Notes: a model not told the origin generated them from the sequence alone. 12,000 nt of DNA from Glandiceps talaboti (GCF_964340395.1 NC_135560.1:20379675-20391674); one strand, 5' to 3'; counted from the stretch's first letter, positions 1 through 7,884 are shown. Numbers and translations: made by a program.

Positions 1-90
1 ATTCAATTCAATTCAATTCAATTCTATTCTATTCTATTCTATTCTATTCTATTCTATTCTATTCTATTCTATTCTATTCTATTCTATTCT
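1..90. repeat. Pentanucleotide microsatellite (ATTCA)4(ATTCT)14
   Basis: Four ATTCA units (1-20) are followed without a break by fourteen perfect ATTCT units (21-90). The two motifs differ by one base, so the array probably spread from a point mutation in one unit. It begins at the window edge and may be longer. On the minus strand it reads AGAAT and would lie just downstream of the stop codon of the candidate secreted-peptide gene, that is, in its 3' UTR. ATTCT is also the repeat unit that expands in human SCA10 and is known to unpair easily; that is family knowledge, not evidence of function here. Confidence 0.98.
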
Positions 91-102
91 ACCACTTCCT
101 TA

Positions 103-246
103 CTATAATTTACATTGTTGTACAAATGACTTTCTCTGACAATTGAGTGGCACAAATAAACAATACTTGTGTGACATATTAACCTTCTCAAATATCTGAC
201 GTTGTGATTCTTTATATTTACAACCGTTCCTTGACCTTAAATTTCG
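103..246 (-). CDS. Candidate terminal exon: basic peptide with four cysteines
   Basis: On the minus strand a 47-codon open frame starts right after an acceptor-like CACTGTCAG (AG at 248-247) and ends at TAG (105-103). The exon-encoded part starts RNLRSRNGCKY and ends FVQQCKL. It is rich in Lys and Arg and has cysteines at exon positions 9, 29, 36 and 45 (spacing x19, x6, x8), enough for two disulfides. The frame continues in phase 0 from the signal-peptide exon at 672-758, giving a predicted intron of about 425 bases and a precursor of about 76 residues. The acceptor has only a modest pyrimidine tract. A better-looking one lies just upstream (ATTCCAG, AG near 274) but enters another frame that stops after 19 codons. 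I recognise no family; a neuropeptide, antimicrobial or venom-type secreted peptide are all open. A 47-codon frame alone is not significant; the weight comes from phase match and cysteine content. Confidence 0.3.
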   Translation of the reverse strand, partial: RNLRSRNGCKYKESQRQIFEKVNMSHKYCLFVPLNCQRKSFVQQCKL

Positions 247-671
247 CTGACAGTGCATGACTTACAATGTCAACCTTCTGGAATGTCAATGATGGTGAAA
301 TGAACTTGTTGGGAGCATACTCTTAGATGTAGCCCTGTACTCGTTTTGTCATATGCAACTTGTATATACTTGCTGAATTCAAACATACAGCTACGATGGT
401 AACAACTAGAGATGCTATAATTCATGTTCTGTGTATCCATTCTGTGTATCTCTCAGATAACTGGAACACATAACTCCTTAGAGGTGAACTGAGGTTAATG
501 TGAGTCTATTGCAATGTTTACAGCTGCTTTGCCTGCATCCCCAGAGAGCAATATTAGACATATTTGCCAGTGTACGAAAACTGGTTACACTTCTCCTAAA
601 GTTGAATGGTAACTTTTATGTCGTTCGTTCAACAGGAAAGTCCATGCAACTCAAATAATATTTTTACCTAC
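247..671 (-). other. Predicted intron joining the two minus-strand exons
   Basis: This is a GT..AG interval from the GTAGGT donor (671-666) to the CACTGTCAG acceptor (248-247). An alternative donor four bases further in (TAG|GTAAAA, intron starting at 667) would change the phase and break the join to the second exon. On the plus strand the interval contains a 56-codon leucine-rich open frame ending near 660. I read that as chance, since its flanking splice signals are ambiguous and it has no start. Confidence 0.28.
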
Positions 672-758
672 CTCAACATCATGGGAGTCGGCCATCACCA
701 TGGAAACCATAATAGTTGCCAGGAGACTTAAGGCTGCAGATCTGTTGAATACATGCAT
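672..758 (-). CDS. Candidate first coding exon with signal peptide
   Basis: Minus-strand ATG at 758-756, with an in-frame TGA 15 bases upstream (776-774), opens a 29-codon exon. Residues 1-6 (MHVFNR) form a short positive n-region, residues 7-21 (SAALSLLATIMVSMV) an uninterrupted hydrophobic core, and VMA|DS fits the small-residue -3/-1 rule of signal peptidase, predicting cleavage after residue 23. The remaining mature residues are DSHDVE. The exon ends GAG|GTAGGT, a good donor in phase 0. A second donor, TAG|GTAAAA, lies four bases on and would end in phase 1. Without splicing the frame stops after seven more codons, so an intron is needed for a useful product. The protein is probably secreted. 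Signal peptides can occur by chance in short frames, but start, upstream stop, cleavage site and donor coincide here. No homologue is recognised. Confidence 0.42.
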
Positions 759-808
759 GACGAAAATGTTTGATCATTTACCGATACAATAGATGCAGGG
801 CGGAGAGT

Positions 809-816
809 TTTAAATA
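809..816 (-). promoter_or_regulatory. TATA-like box for the minus-strand gene
   Basis: TATTTAAA on the minus strand lies about 50 bases upstream of the candidate ATG at 758. A start about 30 bases downstream would fall near 780-785 and leave a 5' UTR of about 25 bases, a reasonable spacing. A second AT-rich TATA-like stretch (TTTATAC) lies further up near 857-863. AT-rich matches are common in this window, so this is supporting evidence only. Confidence 0.25.
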
Positions 817-863
817 ACTGCCTGTACTCTTCGCGGTTGGTCTATGTTACAGCATGTATAAAA

Positions 864-2082
864 AAACGTATTTGATGTATGCATAGGATACTCCACCATT
901 TGGAATATGTCAACGAAAATGCAAACGATCTATCGTAACACAAGTAGATTCGACAAACGCTCTGCTGGAAGAATGATTGTCGTGGCTATGTAACCCTAAA
1001 CCACCATACTATCGAATAAATCTTTTTGAAGCGGATGTAGGGGAAGTACAACAGGGCTTATCTTATCGGAGCTGTAGTACGCATGGTGTGTTTGTAGGCG
1101 TACTAAGTCTCGCAAGGCATACAACTGACGAGTGATCGCTCACAAATGCGTCCTTCCAAGTTGACAATTAAAATTACGGAACGAGTTCCAACAAAGCTTT
1201 TATACAAATTCCAAGAATTTGACCCACATCAAAGACATGGCCTTGTAACCATGGCTCTGAATGATTACACCTATAAAGGCAGAGTTCTGTATAAGGTTAG
1301 AAACTGGCCATGGACATGTAATTTTACATATATCACAATTTATGACATTGGAGTGCACCCCCCTGTAATTGAATACCATGGAGAGAAAACGACATGTAAC
1401 TAGTATAGGTTTGAGTTTCGAGAATATGCTAAACAAACTTTAAATGTGCGCCTGTTCACGCAACAAGTACTTTGAATGTACAACGTGTGCTGAGAGGGGC
1501 AGACTGTGTCAAGTCATTTCGCTGTTGAAAAAAACTCATGTAATTCTACGGGCAACAAAATACTGCGAAGTGCAGTAGACCATGCTACATACATGTAAGA
1601 TGCTTACGATAACTTGTGGGTGGTACTGCCATAGTACATGTATCTCTCTACTTCAGTTTAGTCACAATCTATCTCACATGACAATTACACAGTTTGTACA
1701 TAGGTCAATCATATCATTGGTTGATTTTTACATCTAACAAATCCGTGACATCTTTACTTGACTGTACTGATATATAAGATTTACACGTGGTAGTATCAGT
1801 TAAGCGTCCATTGTATGCAGACTTGATGCATACATTTTAACGTAAAGTTTGTTTGTAACTTGACTATGGAACCTTTTATTATATTCATTGTAATGGTCAA
1901 GACAAAAGCGAACAATTCTGATGTTTGGTTGATGACTTCTATGGTAAATTAATTCATCGAAGAGAACAGTTCCCAATATAATTGTAGGTCTACCAACTTG
2001 GTCGCTGATCATCAACATCACGTGGGTCAGTGTTGTACGCTCCTAGGCACCCAAGTGCAAGTACATGTTCTTGTATGTAATG
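864..2082. other. No convincing gene; intergenic or intronic
   Basis: Unique AT-rich sequence without clear repeats. It contains an 85-codon ATG-started frame on the plus strand (1146-1403, beginning MRPSKLTIK and ending EKTTCN). The frame has no signal peptide, no recognised motif, no good flanking splice sites, and a length expected by chance. Four copies of the ACATGT palindrome fall between 1314 and 1641, and another near 2064. Confidence 0.6.
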
Positions 2083-2160
<78 letters not shown>

Positions 2161-2173
2161 CCGCTGCCGCCGC

Positions 2174-2204
<31 letters not shown>

Positions 2205-2208
2205 TTCC
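2083..2208. repeat. Compound trinucleotide repeat (TCA)26-(CCG)-(TCG)
   Basis: Twenty-six perfect TCA units (2083-2160) are followed in register by CCG, CTG, seven CCG (to 2187), five TCG (to 2202), then TCT TCC. All three sub-arrays keep the same triplet register and differ by single substitutions. Because none of the plus frames can contain a stop here, a 145-codon frame (2065-2502) runs through as poly-Ser, Pro-rich, Ser. It also exists as poly-Ile in another frame and poly-Met or poly-Asp on the minus strand. The open frames are products of the repeat and not evidence of a gene. Confidence 0.97.
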
Positions 2209-2703
2209 TTCTGGCCTCCACAATCACCACTCTCTCCAGCATCGCAAATAGTACTGTTATTAACCATCAGTGGACATCACCACTCAAATGGTTTCCATTA
2301 CTGTACCTCTTTACACCACCACCCATCTCACCAACCCGTCATTCTCACAAAACAACAGGCAATGTATTTGGGTCAATACACACATAATCTCAAATTTATG
2401 GAAATGTTAACTCAACGTGACATCTCAAGAAGGCCTTGTTTCTACGAAAAAACCGATACTTTAAATATGTGTAAACTACTGTGGATCCTGTCCAGTACTT
2501 AATGTCAAACAACGACGCGTGGATGGAGTGATGTTGTTTATATGCAAGTAACATGTTTGATGATCTATGCCAGAACTTTGACATGACTGTCATCTAGTCT
2601 TTTCACGGCTGTGTTTTTAGTTATAACATTCACCACCCCGTCCCCTCTCCGTATGCCAGTCTTGCGTTTTATAGTTTAGTATACCGTCTATTTTGATTTA
2701 CAG
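2209..2703. other. No gene seen
   Basis: Unique sequence between the triplet array and the exon candidate. The poly-Ser frame stays open to 2502 after the repeat but shows no family motif and no donor that would join the next exon without a stop. A pyrimidine-rich stretch near 2630-2650 precedes the acceptor region at 2680-2703. Confidence 0.55.
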
Positions 2704-2909
2704 AACTGGGATTCAATACATTTCACCTCCAACAGTTCCAACTGGTATACATGTACGATCCCACGTACTTGGAGCAAGATGGATGTAAATACGTACATGT
2801 AGTCAACGATGCCTGTGAAAAGTTGCCTGACAACCGTTTACTGTCTGTGGCCTTTACACAATTATACTTGGCGGTGTGGTTTACGGAATACGATCCGGCA
2901 TTACGATGA
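2704..2909 (+). CDS. Candidate terminal coding exon, unknown family
   Basis: A T-rich tract ending TTTGATTTACAG (AG at 2702-2703) is a good acceptor. It is followed by two bases completing a codon (phase 1) and then 67 open codons to TGA (2907-2909). The frame has a stop at 2694-2696 just upstream of the acceptor, so the opening coincides with the predicted exon. The peptide starts LGFNTFHLQQFQ, has the middle stretch DGCKYVHVVNDACEKLPDN (two cysteines ten residues apart) and ends WFTEYDPALR. Its composition is balanced and protein-like, without low complexity. A possible poly(A) signal AATAAA is at 3501-3506. No upstream exon with a matching phase-1 donor was found in the window. I do not recognise the family. 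Frames of this length occur by chance in AT-rich DNA, so the acceptor coincidence is the main support. Confidence 0.27.
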
Positions 2910-3666
2910 AAGAAATGTAACCTTATTCTAAGTCAACTTGTTAAGTCATGCACTACAAGGTGTAAATGAAATCGTTTACATTTTGAAGCGAGACGATACG
3001 CATGGCAAGATCTTAAAGTTATTTGTCTTCTAAGCAGTCGAAAGCATTTTCTTGTTCACAAGAAATAATTCCCTTCGCCGTTTATAAGTCTTTACTTTAT
3101 GCAATGCCTATCGTGGAGTCGAGTTTGTCTTTGCATTGTATTAATATTGTGATGGAGAGGTCGTTGTAAAACTAGTCTCCCGTATGCATGAACGTTAGCA
3201 CACAATCGCTTTACCGCATTTCTGTAAAATAACGATAAATATTGGACTTCTTTCTCTCCTGTCTCTATATATTGCTCTCTCTATGTAGATCTATCAATTT
3301 ATCTTTGTCTAGTATGTAGTAATTGTCTATTTCTGAACTTATTTCTCTTCCTCTCCTGTCTTCCTCTCCCTGTAAAACTGTCACATCATACACGTAGACT
3401 ATATCAAACTAAGTACCCTGCAAACGTTCGCATCCTATTCCAGTAGCCAGTGGATGGATGACCAGTGTTGAGAAATATGACACCCAGATGTGAGGACTAA
3501 AATAAAAACTTTAAACTCCTGGATTTTGTAATTACTTTAAGCTGTAATTACTGACTCTAAGTTCATGACCTTGTTCAATATCAGTCTTCGGTTTCATATC
3601 CAGATGGCATGACGTATATGGACAGGCAAATGCAGTTTCTGGAGGTATGCGACAAAATTCGTGTTC
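2910..3666. other. No gene; possible 3' UTR and dispersed repeat
   Basis: AT-rich sequence with two pyrimidine-rich stretches (about 3248-3285 and 3341-3371, CT-rich) and an AATAAA at 3501-3506 that could end the transcript of the exon at 2704-2909. It includes the first copy of the 32-bp repeat. No other open frame of interest. Confidence 0.5.
3044..3075. repeat. 32-bp dispersed repeat, copy 1
   Basis: Starts GCATTTTCTTGTT and ends AATAATTCCCTT. It is identical to 3742-3773 except for one base. It contains the near-palindrome TTCTTGT-TC-ACAAGAA (7-bp arms, 2-base spacer). Sequence outside the 32 bases is unrelated between copies, so this is a short dispersed element or protein-binding site, not a long duplication. 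Confidence 0.85.
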
Positions 3667-3710
3667 ACTGTCCAGTAGCCCACTCTTTACTGTCTAGTAG
3701 CCCACTCGCT
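3667..3710. repeat. Two-copy 22-bp tandem duplication
   Basis: Two adjacent 22-base units, each beginning ACTGTC and sharing AGTAGCCCACTC, differ at three positions. A partial third match (CCAGTAGCC) lies at about 3441. Likely a local slippage duplication. Confidence 0.85.
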
Positions 3711-3741
3711 TGTCATCGTGATTATATATAAAGCGATCTAT

Positions 3742-3773
3742 GCATTTTCTTGTTGACAAGAAATAATTCCCTT
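3742..3773. repeat. 32-bp dispersed repeat, copy 2
   Basis: Second copy in the same orientation as 3044-3075, with 31 of 32 bases identical. The single change (C to G) falls in the two-base centre of the palindrome, now TTCTTGT-TG-ACAAGAA, leaving both arms intact. The conserved arms with a variable centre suggest that either the arms are what matters or the family is young. Confidence 0.85.
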
Positions 3774-4154
3774 GTATATATAATGGTCTATTGTTTCTGA
3801 ATAAACCGCTATTAGTATTATTAATATTCTTACATATATAATTTGTGTGATATTTCAAGTACTCAGGGAGGGTAATAGTACCTAACACTGTGAAAGAAAA
3901 ATACACGATATCCCAAGTTGGCTGGTATAACACTGTTCCATTCATGCTCTATCTGTTTTGTGGTACACTTTATATTTTAAACATGTGCGGTCATAAAGAT
4001 GTAGCAGCTGCTGGTTGATGTTGTTCTAGGTTGAAATATTGCTACAGTTTCTTCTTTATAGCCGTGATAATGATGTGACATCATGTTGAAACGCATGCTC
4101 AGTTACCTATTCCCCATCGTGTGTTGATCTACATCACAAGGGGTTGGAGTTGAA
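3774..4154. other. No gene seen
   Basis: AT-rich unique sequence. A minus-strand frame of 83 codons overlaps its left half (3694-3945) but also reads through the tandem duplication and repeat copy 2, has no recognised motif, and is of chance length. Confidence 0.55.
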
Positions 4155-4312
4155 GGCCATACCATGGAGGTCTACATCTAAGCTCGACATAAAACTTTGT
4201 CTGAAAGGTCTAGTCGTTCTAACCACTCGCTACCCATGGTGAGCTATTATATAAGTGGAAACAACAAATGAACCTTTCAGGCTATACCTGTATAGACTAA
4301 CATGGTATAGCC
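4155..4312. repeat. Fold-back element with nested inverted repeats
   Basis: The ends are inverted copies: GGCCATACCATG at 4155-4166 pairs with CATGGTATAGCC at 4301-4312 (11 of 12). A looser match extends inward to about 22 bases. A perfect inner pair, CTGAAAGGT (4201-4209) and ACCTTTCAG (4272-4280), is nested inside. A third, local hairpin uses GGCTATACC (4280-4288) and GGTATAGCC (4304-4312) with a 15-base loop. This size and structure fit a small non-autonomous DNA transposon (MITE) or its remnant. No clear target-site duplication is visible at the ends. Confidence 0.55.
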
Positions 4313-4731
4313 AAAATGATGTAGGCTTGGTGTTTCACTCATGGGACATTACGTTTTTGACAGAGAGCTAGACATATTTTAACTCTTGACTAACAATAAC
4401 AGAGACTCAATAAACACAGCAGGATCCTTTGCCCAATCACATTGAACACTGTTAAGCATTGCTATTCTTTCACACTACAGTAAAATCAGCCTTCAAATGA
4501 AAACATTACACATTGACTTGATTATTTTAATGGCTTCAACTGTTTATTTTCTAACTGATAATCAACATATCAACTTTTACTACTTCTACATCCCCACTGT
4601 GCACGGCACCTATGTAATTGTTTCTTTTGCATTAAAGGTTGTCTGAGGGTGTGTATTAATAAATGTCATATTCGATGGGAAACACCAAGCCTATATCATT
4701 TTAGCTGTAAATCTTCCAAAGTTCATTTCTT
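4313..4731. other. No gene seen
   Basis: Unique AT-rich sequence lacking repeats, splice-flanked frames or RNA-like folds that I can support. Confidence 0.55.
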
Positions 4732-4799
4732 CATGCATGCATGCATGCATGCATGCATTCGTTCGCCCAGTCCTGTATTCATTCGTTCATTTTCTTTGA

Positions 4800-4830
<31 letters not shown>

Positions 4831-4937
4831 CATACATACATACATACATACATACATGCATACATGCATACATACACACACACACACACACATACACACA
4901 TACATACATACATACATACATACATACATACATACAT
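4732..4937. repeat. Microsatellite cluster ATGC / TACA / CA / TACA
   Basis: (ATGC) about 6.5 units (4732-4758), self-complementary and able to form a hairpin; a degenerate ATTC/GTTC stretch (4759-4793); (TACA)14 (4801-4857) with two ATGC-type interruptions; an alternating CA tract (4874-4892, a possible Z-DNA former); then (TACA) again to 4937. Frames through it on both strands (runs of IHTY or VCMY) are artefacts of the repeat. Confidence 0.97.
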
Positions 4938-5997
4938 CATTGGGTACTTTGTGTAAATATACAAGTAATAAAAGCGGGATAGTATGAGCCGATGTATCTA
5001 AAGTGTCTGCACTTGTCACAACTTTGTCTAAACATATACTTAATGGCTAAAAACAAAATGAAATTTGTTGTTAACTTTCAACACACTGCAGTACTTGCCC
5101 TTATTTCATATCAGTAAACACGTGTTTGAGGGCGCTTTTGGCTTCGCTATCACGGCGCTGACAAGGATTAGTTATATTAATGTGTCGATTCATGGACAAT
5201 GAATAGATGGTACTCAATCGTATACCATCTTTCCCAATTCTAGTTAGCTATCCGTACATTCATAATGTGAAAGTGGTGGCAATAATTTTCTGATCTCATC
5301 GTAAACTAGTTGAATCCTAGGAATGGAAAATTGTTAACATCTTCCAATGTATACCCACCCCGCATCTGTATGTACATGTATGCGTGCGCCATGTGCACAA
5401 TCTCTCAAATTAGAAAGTAAACCATTTAGTTCTTGGTATAGTATTTATGAACAGCACTCATTGACTAGTTTTAAAACTGTCCCTTTGTATCTACTCTTCA
5501 TAGTGAATCTGCCATCCCCAAAAAATAGAAACTCGGATAGTGGTATTTGCTACACCTCAATGTATTATAACATACTTTAAGATTGGTAGGAGTGCATTGC
5601 ACAGAGAGTTGTATTTGATTATTCCCAGTTGTATTAAACTTCATACTGCAGTATACCACAAACATGCATATGTAAGATAAGTAGTATCATTGTTAGAATG
5701 TAGTATCTATTGATTCCTGTCAACATTTTGTAAATGTGCGTAGACCAAGTTTGATAGACAAGAATTATATCAACTGCATGTATTAATGAGTCATCCAAGA
5801 ATCTATACTGTGTACCGAGATACACGGAGCAATGATACAGGAAGAAAAATCGTACCATAGTAATTTAAGTTCTTAAATGTTCAATATTCAATTACATTCT
5901 AGGAATAGTGTTATAGTACCAGTGTTATAGTAAGACTTGTATTACGTATGTACATATCAAACATATCCATGGGGTTTCGGAAGTCATTTTGGAAAAT
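4938..5997. other. No gene seen; short repeats only
   Basis: AT-rich unique sequence. It includes a 14-bp tandem pair (AGTGTTATAGTA at 5907 and 5921), a small palindrome ATTTAAG-TT-CTTAAAT (5863-5878), and the word described at 5132-5151. Open frames of 74-77 codons on each strand (5347-5580 plus, 5634-5858 minus) show no motif and are chance length. Confidence 0.55.
5132..5151 (+). repeat. Dispersed word GCGCTTTTGGCTT..GCTATC, copy 1
   Basis: A 20-base word in GC-richer context (GAGGGCGC.. to ..ACGGCGCTGA) recurs as a 21-base version at 5998-6018 with one inserted base and one change. Two copies 866 bases apart suggest fragments of the same dispersed element. Confidence 0.6.
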
Positions 5998-6080
5998 GCG
6001 CTTTTGGCTTTGGCTATCGGAGCGGGGGAGGGGGGGGGGTTAGTTTGACAAATTTTCAACTTCAAAACACCCCCCCCGCC
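5998..6080. repeat. Dispersed word copy 2 with G-run/C-run inverted pair
   Basis: The word at 5998-6018 is followed by GGGGG-A-G10 (6024-6039), a 30-base spacer, and CCCCCCCCGCC (6070-6080). The G and C runs can pair as an 8-10 bp stem. The C-run end, CCCCCCCCGCC followed by an AATT-type stretch, resembles the reverse complement of the left end of the 11273-11686 element, so both may belong to one transposon family. A minus-strand 99-codon frame (5925-6224) crosses this and is not credible as a gene. Confidence 0.55.
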
Positions 6081-6511
6081 AATTAAAATGACCGGTCCGT
6101 TATAGTATTCCTTACAATCGATTAATCGGACGATTTGTTTTATGAAATTCTGCCAATAAATAGTCTCGCAATTTCCCCCAGTTGATGTAATCCGATTGGT
6201 CTCAGTCAGTGGCCATTTTTCCATGGGTTTGGCATTGCAATTTTAGGGTACAATGAAACAATAAGTATAAACGAGATGTTAGTTTCCTTAAGTAATTTGT
6301 CTATGCCTTAAGGGATCAACTCAGTAGATTTGTCTCCCTATTTATTATACCCTAAGGTCCTTCAGGTCTATTGACGAACTACAAATTACAGCTAAAAGTA
6401 ATGATGCTATAGACAGTGTTCTATGGTGGTTAATGAGATTGGCATCATAATCGGGTTATAAATAACAGACAGAGACAAATACACACACTGGCAGCAAACA
6501 AGCGGGTGGAC

Positions 6512-6512
<1 letters not shown>
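6081..6512. other. No gene seen
   Basis: AT-rich unique sequence leading into the GAAA array. Short CCTTAAG repeats occur near 6287-6314. Nothing else supportable. Confidence 0.55.
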
Positions 6513-6606
<94 letters not shown>

Positions 6607-6621
6607 AAAGAAAAGAAAGAA
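6513..6621. repeat. (GAAA)24 microsatellite with imperfect tail
   Basis: Twenty-four perfect GAAA units (6513-6608) are followed by GAAAA-type variants to 6621 and then a G-rich stretch. The plus strand is pure purine for over 100 bases, with mirror symmetry, so it could form triplex DNA. Frames through it (KKER on plus, SFFL on minus) are artefacts. Confidence 0.98.
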
Positions 6622-6718
6622 TGGGGGAGTGAGGGGTGGATGCGGAAAGAAAGTATATCAATATTTATATTCTCGTCCATATTCTTTTTATATCACATTT
6701 GAAGCAGAGTGAACTTAC

Positions 6719-6811
6719 ATAGACAGAGAAGGAACTTCCTTGACTGTGGATCTTACTAGTATTAGATGTCTGACAATGCAGCTGTGGCTCGTTATACAAT
6801 CTATATTTGAT
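6719..6811 (-). CDS. Weak internal exon candidate
   Basis: On the minus strand the acceptor TATTGTCTCAG (AG at 6813-6812) and the donor TAT|GTAAGT (GT at 6718-6717) bracket 93 bases. These are open in phase 0-0 for 31 codons, starting IKYRLYNEPQLHC and ending GSSFSVY. A second phase is also open to the donor, so the coding frame is not decided. Both splice signals are good, but the donor lacks G at -1 and no neighbouring exon of matching phase was found. It may equally be a non-coding exon or chance. Confidence 0.15.
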
Positions 6812-7845
6812 CTGAGACAATAATGCAGGATAACGTAATAGTTTCAAACTGATCAGTGATGTTGATGCTGTTAATACCACACGTTATTATTTATATAGTC
6901 GTACAGTAACTAATTCTAAATGATCCATAAAATGTAAACGGACGAGAATACTGAATTCAGTGCTATGATTATTTCCACAGCTACATCTGAGCTCAGTAAC
7001 TTATAATGATTTCATGCTTGAACAGGACCCCTGCCTTGTCACTCAACAGCCATTTTAGAGACACATTTGCCTGTGTATTTGTGTTCATTCTCTTCAATGA
7101 TATTCATATGACGGGTTAGTACTTAAACGTTATTTGCACCAGAAAAAATCCTACCGACTTGGAGGTTCCGCCTTGAATTGCTGTTAGTTTACACCACAGT
7201 GAATCTAATTTGGTTGACAGGTGTTGAATGTTGCAATTACTTGATGTAATAAGTGAATACGTTTGGCGTTCTTGAGATAACATAAGACTTATTGAAAAAG
7301 ACACGTGAAATGAACCACACATCTGAATATTTCATTCTTCCATGGTGGCCTCCTATCATGGGACATCTGATTTAAGTTGACGAAGTGGTCTTTTTCCCAC
7401 GTGAACATCCCATCTCCGGTTTACATTGTAATGCAACAGGGAAGCAAGATACAATTTCCAGAACTTGGCCTTGTTGACGTGAATAGGAATCCAGACTCAA
7501 TCCCACGATATCAAAAGACAGGTCAATTTCAATCACGTATTTTGCTATCGATGGACCTATTTCTAGCATAATCCTACAGGCGAGTAATATAGGCATTTGA
7601 AACAATACATCCGTCCATCAATAGGACGATCCCTTCTAGTTATAAAAGGCGTCATCAAAAATTCTTCTCAGTCATGATTAGGTCCTATCTTGCAATATAC
7701 TTTCGATGAAATGTTATTCATGCTCGAGAGGTTTAATACATTTTCTATTTTCTATCAGTCATGTATTATCTACGTGTGGAAAGAATGATCTGTCAAAATA
7801 CACTAAAACTGGTTTGATTAAAATTTGACTATAGTTCTGTATGCA
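6812..7845. other. No convincing gene
   Basis: AT-rich unique sequence. At 7372-7605 both strands have overlapping open frames of 64-77 codons. The plus one (starting near 7377) reads PVYIVMQQGSKIQFPELG in the middle and looks protein-like, but has no ATG at its opening, no clear acceptor and no recognised family. No repeats of note. Confidence 0.5.
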
Positions 7846-7884
7846 AGCAGGGTGATGTTCAGTTAGACCCTGCTGGCCAATGCA
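7846..7884. repeat. Hairpin and 17-bp repeat copy 1
   Basis: AGCAGGGT (7846-7853) and ACCCTGCT (7867-7874) are perfect 8-bp inverted arms with a 13-base loop. The right arm overlaps CCCTGCTGGCCAATGCA (7868-7884), a 17-base word repeated exactly at 8130-8146. Confidence 0.7.

Noticed and set aside
457-500. 44-base interval with strong acceptor and GTGAGT donor
   Set aside because: All three phases contain a stop, so it cannot be an internal coding exon; no support for a non-coding transcript.
488-660. Plus-strand 56-codon leucine-rich frame with acceptor- and donor-like flanks
   Set aside because: Two phases are open between the same sites, there is no start, and length is expected by chance. 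It lies in the predicted intron of the minus-strand gene.
2065-2502. 145-codon plus-strand frame beginning with poly-Ser and Pro-rich runs
   Set aside because: It is the longest frame only because the triplet repeat excludes stops. Other frames and the minus strand are equally open there, and the part after the repeat has no recognisable motif.
4723-4937. Possible CRISPR-like array
   Set aside because: Repeats are contiguous microsatellites without unique spacers, and the window is eukaryotic in character.
4649-5019. Frames of 71-112 codons rich in IHTY or VCMY
   Set aside because: Translations of TACA and CA microsatellites on both strands.
5925-6224. 99-codon minus-strand frame
   Set aside because: It crosses the G-run/C-run inverted pair and reads the runs as Gly and Pro stretches. 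No motif.
6407-6712. KKER-rich and SFFL-rich frames
   Set aside because: Translations of the GAAA array; the hydrophobic SFFL frame imitates a membrane segment but is pure repeat.
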